The notes beneath the pieces were generated by a model that was not told the origin of the DNA, did no database searches, and saw only the letters and a list, made by a program, of their open reading frames with translations. A DNA stretch of 8,738 nucleotides, taken from positions 1-8,738 of the forward strand of contig CATKZA010000049.1 of NCBI GenBank assembly GCA_949841235.1, read 5' to 3'. This DNA comes from an uncultured Clostridiaceae bacterium (GTDB taxonomy: Bacteria; Bacillota; Clostridia; Lachnospirales; Lachnospiraceae). The position numbers and the translations under genes are program-made. Numbering within the stretch: position 1 is the stretch's first letter; each line of letters starts with the position of its first letter. Positions 1 through 6,249 of the stretch are shown in pieces.

Positions 1-1145
1 TTATGCATGATGTCCGTAAATGCCGCTTTTCGTTTTTTGTTCCATCCATTGGTCATGCATACGACCAGATATTCGTCCTCCAGGAGATGCGCGCCGCCCC
101 AGAGGGTTTCATCATCCGGGTGGGTGGCAAACATGACTGTGCGAATGGTTGTCAGATCCAGTTTATCCAGTGATGATTTGGTGATATAGCCATCGGTAAA
201 AGTAATCTGCAGGTTCCATTTGCAGTATATGTTCTTGTTTTCCGCTGATGTTGCTGTTATGGTGACATTTTCTGTCGGACACAGGGCGGTGACAGTACCG
301 TTTTTGTCCACAGTGGCCGCTGAACTGTTGCTGGACTTCCATCTGAGTGTGTGATTCGTGGCATTCAGCGGGGTGAAATGGACAGCTAAGGAGATTTTTG
401 CCCCGACCTTTATGGAAGTTTTATTGTTTGTGGCAAAGCGGATGCCGGTTACTGGAACTTTTAAAACTTTTATTTTGAATTTTGCGCTTTTTTTGCGCTT
501 TTTTTCCTTGGCGGTGATAGTAATGTTGCCAGGCTTTTTTGTGGTTACCAGACCGTTTTTGCTGACATCAGCCACCTTTGTATTGCTGCATTTCCACACG
601 ATATCCCTGTCTGTCGTATTTTGGGGTTTCAGCACTGTGGTGAGTTGTATGGCTTCTCTGGCATAGATTTCTTTTTTCCCAGAGAGCGTAATCTTTTTTA
701 ATTTTACCCTTTTCCTGACACGAAGTTTGAAGGAAGCTTTTTTCCCGGTATTTTTTAACTTCGCAGTGATGACTGTTGTCCCTTTTTTCCGTGCCTTGAC
801 AATGCCTTTTGATGTAATGGATGCCACTTTTTTATTGCTGGATGACCAAAGTATTTTTTTCTTTTGGTTTATTTCGGGAGAAATCTGGACCTTCAATTTG
901 AGGCGGGTGCCAACAATTACCGGCTCGGATGGAATGTTTTTAATTTTGATGGCTTCTGTCAAGTCATAGGGCTCTACCGTGACAATCCTGTCTGGTTGCT
1001 GGCTTGTCCCCGGTGCAGCTGTGCTTGCTTCTTTTTCTGGAGTGGAAGTATTCACTGGTGTGGGTGCTTCCGCAGCAGCAGTCAATCCTGAAACAAATAT
1101 GCCCATGCCAAGTAAAAGCGGAAAAATAAATGCTGATTTTTTCAT
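1..1145 (-). CDS. Secreted Ig-like (BIG2 x3) protein with PIG-L/LmbE-type deacetylase domain, 3' end outside window
   Basis: Reading from the ATG at 1145 down to base 1 gives 381 codons without a stop. Residues 1-27 form a Sec signal peptide (KK, then a hydrophobic core, then TAAAEA), followed by a Pro/Thr/Ser/Glu-rich linker to about 55. Three BIG2-like Ig domains follow at about 65-143, 146-227 and 229-314. Each has the W-K/S-S-S/C-N and V-x-x-x-G-x-V/I-T/K-A signatures. The next segment carries HPDDE (H342, D344, D345), LWGGAHL and VCMTNGWN, which match the N-terminal zinc and active-site region of PIG-L/LmbE N-deacetylases. By family analogy H342 and D345 bind zinc and D344 is the catalytic base. 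The later His ligand lies beyond the window. The start is supported by GAGGGGG at 1162-1156, ten bases upstream, and by a good promoter. The likely role is extracellular or wall-associated deacetylation of an N-acetylated sugar; the substrate is unknown. The fold call is strong, the function is inferred. Confidence 0.85.
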   Translation of the reverse strand, partial: MKKSAFIFPLLLGMGIFVSGLTAAAEAPTPVNTSTPEKEASTAAPGTSQQPDRIVTVEPYDLTEAIKIKNIPSEPVIVGTRLKLKVQISPEINQKKKILWSSSNKKVASITSKGIVKARKKGTTVITAKLKNTGKKASFKLRVRKRVKLKKITLSGKKEIYAREAIQLTTVLKPQNTTDRDIVWKCSNTKVADVSKNGLVTTKKPGNITITAKEKKRKKSAKFKIKVLKVPVTGIRFATNNKTSIKVGAKISLAVHFTPLNATNHTLRWKSSNSSAATVDKNGTVTALCPTENVTITATSAENKNIYCKWNLQITFTDGYITKSSLDKLDLTTIRTVMFATHPDDETLWGGAHLLEDEYLVVCMTNGWNKKRKAAFTDIMH

Positions 1146-1283
1146 AATTCAATTACCCCCTCAATTTCTGGTTTCTTTTGAGAAACATGTTTGTCCTTTC
1201 TGTCAGTGTGGCTGACTTCCGAAATTTCATGCTCCAAATATGATGGATGTTTTTGTTATTCCGAAAACTGCCGTGACAATTTT

Positions 1284-1311
1284 ATTATAAGCATTTTACA
1301 GTATTTGTAAA
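1284..1311 (-). promoter_or_regulatory. Sigma-A-type promoter of the Ig-like/PIG-L gene
   Basis: On the minus strand TTTACA (1311-1306) and TATAAT (1289-1284) are separated by 16 bases. This is a near-consensus vegetative promoter pointing at the gene that starts at 1145. Transcription would begin near 1277, giving a leader of about 130 nt with no obvious riboswitch. Confidence 0.65.
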
Positions 1312-1340
1312 TAGTTTAAAAAAGAATTTTGACAAATTTG

Positions 1341-1369
1341 TTGCAGAAGGAAAAAATATGTGATAAAAT
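1341..1369 (+). promoter_or_regulatory. Probable promoter of the T-box leader and pheST
   Basis: TTGCAG (1341-1346), 17 bases, then TAAAAT (1364-1369) preceded by TG at the extended -10 position (1361-1362). It lies upstream of the T-box leader and points toward it. A TTGACA at 1329-1334 is a better -35 word but has no good -10 at 16-18 bases. The -10 lies inside the first copy of an 11-bp direct repeat. Confidence 0.5.
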
Positions 1370-1451
1370 AAATGCTGACGCATTTATGATACAAGTTGCT
1401 CCGCAACTTGGCTATGCCAGAAATCATGGCATTAAATAAATGATAAAATAA
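1361..1451. repeat. Three adjacent hairpins between 11-bp direct repeats
   Basis: TGATAAAATAA occurs at 1361-1371 and again, identical, at 1441-1451. Between and overlapping them are three consecutive perfect inverted repeats: ATAAATGC/GCATTTAT (1368-1375 with 1380-1387, loop TGAC), CAAGTTGC/GCAACTTG (1392-1399 with 1403-1410, loop TCC) and ATGCCA/TGGCAT (1414-1419 with 1427-1432, 7-nt loop). This could be a small non-coding insertion with a target duplication, or a structured part of the 5' leader. Neither can be proved from one copy. Confidence 0.6.
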
Positions 1452-1479
1452 TTACCGATATTTTCTTTCTTGGAAAATC

Positions 1480-1910
1480 ATGAGAGAAGAATTGAAAAGG
1501 CGATGCACGTGCTGAAGCGCTATTTGGGGTATTTTACTTGAATGGCTGCTTTTCAGGCAAATCCGATTCGGTCAGAGAGGGAGTGTCCCCGGCTGTAAGC
1601 ATTCCTGCGTTCCCGGTTTTGCTGAATTTCCCACGGAAGGCTGCATCTTTGAAGGTTTTGCGATGCTGATATGGCGTGATGTCTGCTGTATAGATATCAT
1701 GTGCTGTCTGTTCATTATCTGATTACAGTTAAGCTGGGGGCAGATTTCGCAGGACTGGGTAGGAGGTGACGTGACCGAGCGTTAATCGGAGTGGAGAGCT
1801 TATGTGAGATGGCGTGGACTGAAGATGTCTCTTCGGCTGTTCGCCGGCATAGGAATCAGGGTGGTACCGCGGATTTTTCGTCCCTGGCAGAGATGCTGCG
1901 GGACGTTTGC
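1480..1910 (+). promoter_or_regulatory. T-box leader (tRNA-Phe sensing) of pheST
   Basis: The T-box sequence AGGGTGGTACCGCG is at 1858-1871. AGGG (1858-1861) pairs with CCCT (1882-1885) as the antiterminator, and the same downstream bases form the terminator arm, so the two folds exclude each other. Stem I can be closed by GATGCA (1502-1507) with TGCATC (1642-1647) and CGTG (1508-1511) with CACG (1632-1635). Its distal part shows AGAGAG (1574-1579), a GGGA/TCCC hairpin and GGCTGTAAGC (1591-1600), the usual distal-loop motifs. The specifier bases lie just after GAA at 1624-1626. TTC at 1628-1630, or TTT at 1627-1629, both mean Phe. A CCGA-GCGTTAAT-CGG segment near 1777-1791 resembles the conserved element between stem I and the antiterminator. 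In this family, uncharged cognate tRNA pairs with the specifier and the TGGT bulge (tRNA NCCA end) and allows readthrough. The 5' boundary is approximate. Confidence 0.9.
1879..1910 (+). terminator. T-box regulated terminator hairpin
   Basis: CGTCCC (1879-1884) pairs with GGGACG (1900-1905), with an inner GCAG/CTGC helix. Only three T's follow before GC and an AT-rich run, so the U tract is weak. The 5' arm overlaps the antiterminator partner, as expected for T-box attenuation. Confidence 0.75.
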
Positions 1911-1929
1911 AATTATATAGGCAAGTGAT

Positions 1930-1964
1930 AGACTTCCTGCAGTGTCTGTGGGAAGTTTTTTTGC
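1930..1964 (+). terminator. Second, strong intrinsic terminator after the T-box
   Basis: Bases 1930-1942 pair with 1946-1958 around a TGT loop: a continuous 13-bp stem with three G-T pairs, running into seven T's (1956-1962). It is a stronger terminator than the T-box hairpin 25 bases upstream and shares no bases with the antiterminator, so its relation to tRNA control is unclear. Confidence 0.75.
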
Positions 1965-2062
1965 TTTATAGGATTAGAGTGTCAAAAGTCCTTTTTCATT
2001 GCTGAGATATTTTTTCTAAGATTTGTGCCACAATATCTTGAGGCAATGTATTAAAGCAAAAA

Positions 2063-2175
2063 GCCCTCCGGGCAGGATGCGCGTGCAAATGCATATGTAT
2101 GATGTCGCTAGTGCGACGCATTTGCGGTGCGCGAGTTTCGTTTATGCACAGATGGCGATGCTGCTCAAGCGGCAT
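2063..2175. repeat. Palindrome-rich stretch between the leader and pheS
   Basis: GCCC-TCC-GGGC (2063-2073) reads on the minus strand as a terminator-like hairpin followed by TTTTTGCTTT. GCAAATGC (2085-2092) pairs with GCATTTGC (2118-2125), flanked by GCGC (2079-2082) and GCGC (2129-2132), enclosing GTCGC-TAGT-GCGAC (2104-2117). ATGCTGC (2158-2164) pairs with GCGGCAT (2169-2175). The bases just upstream (1963-2062) hold no gene or convincing promoter. The block looks like a dispersed non-coding repeat or a structured pheS 5' region, and nothing in it resembles a coding sequence. Confidence 0.5.
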
Positions 2176-2201
2176 GTCAGTTTAGGAAAGGAAGAGTGAG
2201 A

Positions 2202-3221
2202 ATGAGAGAGAGATTAGCCAAGATTATGGAAGATGCCATGGCGCAGATTGAGGAATCCGGCCAGCTGGACAAATTAAATGACATCCGGGTATCCTTCCTG
2301 GGGAAGAAGGGAGAACTGACATCCGTATTAAAATCCATGAAGGATGTGGCGCCGGAGGACAGACCGAAGGTGGGGCAGATGGTGAATGAGGCCCGCCAGA
2401 AGATCGAGAGCAGGCTGGAGGAAAAGAAGGCGGCTTTTGAGCAGAAGGTTCTGGAGGAGAAGATTAAGAGCGAGACCATCGACGTGACATTGCCTGGCAA
2501 GAGGGCGGTGCTTGGCCACAGGCATCCCAATACCCTGACATTGATGGAACTGGAGGATATTTTTATCGGCATGGGATATGAGGTGGTGGAAGGCCCGGAA
2601 ATCGAGCGGGATTACTATAACTTTGAGGCGTTAAACATTCCGGCGGATCATCCGGCAAAGGATGAGCAGGATACGTTCTACATTACCAAGGATATTTTGC
2701 TCCGCACCCAGACTTCTTCCGTGCAAGTGCGGGAGATGGAGAAGGGAAAGCTGCCGATTCGCATGATTGCGCCGGGAAGAGTGTTCCGCTCTGACGAGGT
2801 GGATGCCACCCACTCCCCCACCTTTCATCAGGTGGAGGGTCTGGTGATTGACAAGAACATTACCTTCGCAGATTTGAAGGGGACTTTGCAGGAGTTTGCC
2901 ATTCGTCTCTTCGGCGAGGATACCAAGGTGAAATTCCGCCCCCATCACTTTCAGTTCACGGAACCCAGCGCGGAGATGGACGTGACCTGCTTTAAGTGCG
3001 GCGGCAAGGGATGCCGTTTCTGCAAGGGTTCCGGCTGGGTGGAAATCCTGGGCTGCGGCGTGGTGCATCCCCATGTGCTGGAGATGAGCGGCATCGACCC
3101 GGAGGAGTACACGGGATTTGCCTTTGGCGTGGGATTGGAGCGAATTGCCCTCTTCAAGTATGAGATTGACGACATGCGGCTGCTCTACGAGAACGACATG
3201 AGATTTCTTAATCAGTTCTAA
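2202..3221 (+). CDS. pheS: Phenylalanyl-tRNA synthetase alpha subunit
   Basis: A 339-residue protein of normal PheS length that forms the alpha2-beta2 enzyme charging tRNA-Phe in the cytoplasm. The N-terminal ~85 residues are a charged helical arm (tRNA-binding coiled coil). The class II catalytic domain follows, with HPNTLT near 108, motif 2 around DATHSPTFHQVEG (201-213) and motif 3 GVGLER (309-314). A four-cysteine cluster, C263-x2-C266-x4-C271-x2-C274, sits between FTEPSAEMDV and GWVEILG. This insert is familiar from clostridial PheS and may bind zinc. The open frame extends up to a GTG at 2127, but the ATG at 2202 is the likely start: it has AGGAAAGGAAG just upstream and gives the standard MRERLAK-type N-terminus, while the 25 codons before it fall in palindromic leader DNA. 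It is followed by pheT after 84 bases and controlled by the Phe T-box leader upstream. Confidence 0.97.
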   Translation: MRERLAKIMEDAMAQIEESGQLDKLNDIRVSFLGKKGELTSVLKSMKDVAPEDRPKVGQMVNEARQKIESRLEEKKAAFEQKVLEEKIKSETIDVTLPGKRAVLGHRHPNTLTLMELEDIFIGMGYEVVEGPEIERDYYNFEALNIPADHPAKDEQDTFYITKDILLRTQTSSVQVREMEKGKLPIRMIAPGRVFRSDEVDATHSPTFHQVEGLVIDKNITFADLKGTLQEFAIRLFGEDTKVKFRPHHFQFTEPSAEMDVTCFKCGGKGCRFCKGSGWVEILGCGVVHPHVLEMSGIDPEEYTGFAFGVGLERIALFKYEIDDMRLLYENDMRFLNQF

Positions 3222-3222
3222 C

Positions 3223-3263
3223 CCATCAAAAATATAGTTCTTTGATGTGAATGTTTTTGATGG
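3223..3263 (+). repeat. Alternative hairpins in the pheS-pheT gap
   Basis: CCATCAAAAA (3223-3232) is a perfect 10-bp inverted repeat of TTTTTGATGG (3254-3263). The same left arm can instead pair over seven bases, CATCAAA (3224-3230), with the nearer TTTGATG (3241-3247). The two folds exclude each other. There is no T run directly after the long hairpin, so it is not a standard terminator. It could affect RNA processing, stability or the relative expression of pheT. Confidence 0.7.
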
Positions 3264-3305
3264 CGTAGCGAAGCGGAATATTTGAGATAGATTTGGAGGT
3301 TGGAT

Positions 3306-5744
3306 ATGGATACATCATTATCATGGATGCAGGCGTATGTGCCGGATTTGGATTGTACGGCACAGGAATACACGGACGCAATGACCCTCTCGGGTACGAA
3401 AGTGGAGGGATTTACAGAACTTGACAAGAATTTAGAGAAAATCATCGTGGCGAAAATCAACAAAATTGAGAAGCATCCCGATGCGGATAAGCTGATTATC
3501 TGCCAGGTGCAGATTGACGAGGCGGGCAGCGAGGTGCAGATCGTGACAGGCGCGCCCAACGTGAAGGAGGGAGACAAGGTGCCCGTGGTGCTGGAGGGCG
3601 GCAGGGTGGCCAGTTCCCACAAGGATGGGGAGAATGAAAATGGCTTCAAGATCAAGAAGGGAAAGCTTCGGGGTGTGGAGTCCTTTGGGATGATGTGTTC
3701 TATTGACGAGCTGGGTTCCAACACGGACATGTACCCGGATGCGGCCAAGGATGGCATTTACATTCTCAGCGATAACCCGGAGTACCGGAATGCCCCCATC
3801 GGCTCTGATGCGGTGGAACTTTTGGGACTGCATGACGTGGTTTTTGAGTACGAGGTGACTTCCAACAGGGTGGATTGCTTCGGCGTGCTGGGCATTGCCA
3901 GAGAAGCGGCTGCTACCTTTGGCAAGAAGTTCGTGCCGCCGGTAGTGACAGAGACGGGTAATGACGAGGATGTGCATAACTATATTTCCGTGGATGTGCG
4001 GGAGGAGAAGCTCTGCTCCCGCTACACTGCCAGGGTGGTGAAAAATATCAAGTTGGCGCCATCCCCGGAGTGGATGCAGAGAAGGCTGGCTTCCGTGGGC
4101 ATTCGCCCGATCAACAATATCGTGGATATCACCAACTATGTGATGGAAGAATACGCCCAGCCCATGCATGCTTATGATCTGGATACCATAGAGGACAGGA
4201 AGATTGTGGTGCGGAGAGCGAAAGATGGGGAGAAATTTACCACATTGGACGGCCAGGAGAGAGTGCTGGATGACTCCATGCTGATGATCTGCGATGGAAA
4301 GAAGGCCATTGGCCTGGCGGGAATCATGGGCGGGGAAAATTCCATGATTACCGATGACGTGAAGACGATGCTCTTTGAGGCCGCGACCTTTGACGGAACC
4401 AATATCCGCCTCTCCGGCAAGAAGCTGGGAATGCGTACCGAGGCTCAGGCAAAATTTGAGAAAGGGCTGGACCCCAACACCGCCATGGAGGCTATCAACC
4501 GGGCATGCCAGCTGGTGGAAGAGCTGGGAGCAGGGGAAGTGGTCGGCGGTGCCGTGGACTGTTACCCGGTGAAGAGAGAGCCGATTGCCATTCCCTATGA
4601 CGCAGATAAAATCAATGCACTGCTGGGCACGGAGATTCCGGAAGGGGATATGGTGAAATATTTTGAGACCATTGACCTGGCGGTGGATCAGCAGAAGAAG
4701 GAAGTGATCGTACCTACTTGGCGGCAGGATTTGGAGCGCATGGCTGACCTGGCGGAGGAGGTAGCCAGATTCTACGGATACGACCGGATTCCCATGACCC
4801 TGCCTTCCAGCACTGCCATGAAGGGCGGGCTGTCTGAGAAAATGGCACTGGAAAATCAGGTGCGGGATATTGCGGAGGCCTATGGCTTTAGCGAGGGCAT
4901 GACATTCTCCTTCGAGAGTCCCAAGGTCTATGACAAGCTGAATCTTCCGGAGGATGATATCTTGAGGAAGAGCATTGAAATCAGCAACCCTCTGGGGGAG
5001 GATTACAGCGTGATGCGCACCTCTGCCCTGGGAGGCATGCTCACCTCTCTGGCCACGAATTACAACCGCAGAAATAAGGACGTGCGCCTGTATGAATTGG
5101 CCAATGTCTATCTGCCAAAGCAGCTGCCTCTGACGGAACTGCCGGATGAGAGGGTGCAGCTGACCTTGGGCATGTATGGCCAGGGGGATTTTTATGATAT
5201 GAAGGGCTTGATTGAGACCGTGCTGGAACGGCTGTCAATCGATTCTGGCGTAGAATTTGCTCCCGGCAAGGGAAGGAGCTTCCTTCATCCCGGACGCCAG
5301 GCAGAGGTTCTCTGTGATGGCAGGGCGGTAGCCTATCTGGGAGAAGTGCATCCCGCCGTGCTGAAAAATTTCGCCATTGGCGAGAGGGCATATGTGGCAG
5401 TGATAGATTTGGCAGAGTTGATTGCTATGGATAGGGAAGAGAGGAAATATGTGGGAATCCCCAAGTTCCCGGCGATGGTGCGGGATATCAGCCTCACCAT
5501 GAAGAAGGAAGTCCTGGCGGGGCAGGTAGAGGAAATCATCCAGAAGAGGGGCGGCTCGCTGCTGGAGCAGTATCAGCTCTTTGACATCTATGAGGGGGAG
5601 CAGATTGATGCGGGATGCAAATCCCTGGCCTATAAGATTACCTTCCGGGCGAAGGACCGCACCCTGACAGATGAGGAGGTTTCTAAGGCCATGGATAAGA
5701 TTATCGCTTCCCTGGAAGAACTGGGAGCGGAATTGAGAAAATAG
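3306..5744 (+). CDS. pheT: Phenylalanyl-tRNA synthetase beta subunit
   Basis: An 812-residue full-length PheT, the non-catalytic partner that binds tRNA-Phe and edits mischarged Tyr-tRNA-Phe. Domains in order: the N-terminal segment, then the EMAP-like tRNA-binding OB fold from about 44 to 155 (KIEKHPDADKL, VTGAPNV). Next is the helical TSNRVDC region and the B3/4 editing domain from about 210 to 405 (RPINNIVDITNYVM, QPMHAYDLD). B5 spans about 424-493, including TWRQDLERMADLAEEVARF, and is followed by the catalytic-like core. The C-terminal ferredoxin-fold anticodon-binding domain starts at PKFPAMVRDISLT (about 719) and runs to the end (TLTDEEV near 787). The start is ATG 3306, six bases after GGAGG (3295-3299); an in-frame TTG at 3300 abuts the ribosome site and is unlikely. 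It is co-transcribed with pheS, and its composition matches pheS and differs from the genes that follow. Confidence 0.97.
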   Translation: MDTSLSWMQAYVPDLDCTAQEYTDAMTLSGTKVEGFTELDKNLEKIIVAKINKIEKHPDADKLIICQVQIDEAGSEVQIVTGAPNVKEGDKVPVVLEGGRVASSHKDGENENGFKIKKGKLRGVESFGMMCSIDELGSNTDMYPDAAKDGIYILSDNPEYRNAPIGSDAVELLGLHDVVFEYEVTSNRVDCFGVLGIAREAAATFGKKFVPPVVTETGNDEDVHNYISVDVREEKLCSRYTARVVKNIKLAPSPEWMQRRLASVGIRPINNIVDITNYVMEEYAQPMHAYDLDTIEDRKIVVRRAKDGEKFTTLDGQERVLDDSMLMICDGKKAIGLAGIMGGENSMITDDVKTMLFEAATFDGTNIRLSGKKLGMRTEAQAKFEKGLDPNTAMEAINRACQLVEELGAGEVVGGAVDCYPVKREPIAIPYDADKINALLGTEIPEGDMVKYFETIDLAVDQQKKEVIVPTWRQDLERMADLAEEVARFYGYDRIPMTLPSSTAMKGGLSEKMALENQVRDIAEAYGFSEGMTFSFESPKVYDKLNLPEDDILRKSIEISNPLGEDYSVMRTSALGGMLTSLATNYNRRNKDVRLYELANVYLPKQLPLTELPDERVQLTLGMYGQGDFYDMKGLIETVLERLSIDSGVEFAPGKGRSFLHPGRQAEVLCDGRAVAYLGEVHPAVLKNFAIGERAYVAVIDLAELIAMDREERKYVGIPKFPAMVRDISLTMKKEVLAGQVEEIIQKRGGSLLEQYQLFDIYEGEQIDAGCKSLAYKITFRAKDRTLTDEEVSKAMDKIIASLEELGAELRK

Positions 5745-5760
5745 CGAAAGGAATGAAGAT

Positions 5761-5792
5761 TCACTAAGGCGGTAAAAGACACCGCTAAGTGA
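5761..5792. repeat. Imperfect inverted repeat after pheT
   Basis: Bases 5761-5773 (TCACTAAGGCGGT) pair with 5781-5792 (ACCGCTAAGTGA), with one mismatch and one bulge, around a 7-nt loop. No T run follows, so it is probably a 3' stabilising hairpin before the true terminator, or part of a repeat. Confidence 0.5.
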
Positions 5793-5805
5793 GCTCGAGT
5801 GATGT

Positions 5806-5860
5806 ACAGAACCCCACAAATGGCGTAAACATGCTGTTTGCGGGGTTTTTTATGTTCTGT
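5806..5860 (+). terminator. Intrinsic terminator of the pheST operon
   Basis: CCCC-A-CAAA (5812-5820) pairs with TTTG-C-GGGG (5837-5845) and is followed by six T's (5846-5851). It is nested inside a second perfect 7-bp repeat, ACAGAAC (5806-5812) and GTTCTGT (5854-5860). It is well placed to end pheST transcription 60-100 bases after the pheT stop. Confidence 0.75.
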
Positions 5861-6050
5861 GATACCTTTTTGATACCTATATCGGAGGTATTTACAGAAT
5901 AACGGAATTTCTTAAACGTATTTTCTATTATTCTTATGATTGCCATGTTGTATGGCATAACAACTTGCCAACGGTCATAAGAAACACCTCGTTTCAATGA
6001 ATTGGCAGATGAGTGTAAATGCTCTGCCTTTCCTCGTTATACGGCATGAA
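5852..6050. other. Gene-free spacer with short repeats
   Basis: No convincing gene on either strand. It holds two TGATACC copies 11 bases apart (5860-5866 and 5871-5877), the hairpin TGCCAT/ATGGCA (5941-5946 with 5952-5957) and GGCAGA/TCTGCC (6004-6009 with 6023-6028), the last followed by a weak T-rich stretch. A 70-codon minus-strand frame (5997-5785) overlaps the terminator and lacks a ribosome site, so it is not called. The repeats could be old attachment or junction sequence, but this is unproven. Confidence 0.4.
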
Positions 6051-6228
6051 ATGAAAGAAGTCTGCAAAGGGATTTATTACCGTTGCAGGCAGGGTAAGCA
6101 GGAAGTTCTTTGAAGTTTAGTCAAAGATGTGATAGACTATTTTTCAGAAGAATTACAATACCTCGGTAGTCACAACTGATTATGAGTTCCAGAAGGGAGA
6201 TAATAAGCTGTTGATTATTAGAAAGTAA
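6051..6228 (+). pseudogene. Possible decayed coding remnant, unknown protein
   Basis: From ATG 6051 the frame reads 20 codons (MKEVCKGIYYRCRQGKQEVL), meets TGA at 6111, and then in the same frame continues with protein-like VKDVIDYFSEELQYL. A shifted frame then gives SVVTTDYEFQKGDNKLLIIRK, ending at TAA 6226-6228, only 21 bases before the methyltransferase start. This pattern of a plausible N-terminus, middle and C-terminus in different frames suggests a degraded small gene, but I do not recognise the family. The segment may also serve as leader for the next gene. Confidence 0.3.
6110..6138 (+). promoter_or_regulatory. Candidate promoter of the accessory gene cluster
   Basis: TTGAAG (6110-6115), 17 bases, TAGACT (6133-6138) with TG at the extended -10 position (6130-6131). 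It lies about 100 bases before the methyltransferase and downstream of the pheST terminator. It overlaps the decayed remnant. Confidence 0.35.
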
Positions 6229-6249
6229 ATTTTGGGGGAGCGTATGAGC

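Noticed and set aside
979..1215. Plus-strand frames over 358-1215
   Set aside because: They are antisense to the Ig-like/PIG-L gene, whose minus-strand frame has a signal peptide, domain signatures, ribosome site and promoter.
1996..2044. Short minus-strand protein-like tail (LPQDIVAQILEKISQQ)
   Set aside because: Too short to call as a gene or pseudogene, with no start or ribosome site; noted only as part of the odd leader stretch.
2127..2201. 25-codon upstream extension of pheS from a GTG
   Set aside because: It falls inside palindromic leader DNA, has no ribosome site, and PheS proteins normally begin at the MRERLAK-type position (ATG 2202).
3432..4169. 245-codon open frame on the minus strand inside pheT
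   Set aside because: It lies fully antisense to a well-conserved gene, has no ribosome site or promoter, and its His-rich composition is what the reverse of pheT codons gives.
5785..5997. 70-codon minus-strand frame after pheT, considered as an integrase tail
   Set aside because: No recombinase catalytic residues, no ribosome site, and it runs through the pheST terminator hairpin. The TGATACC pair alone does not prove an attachment site.
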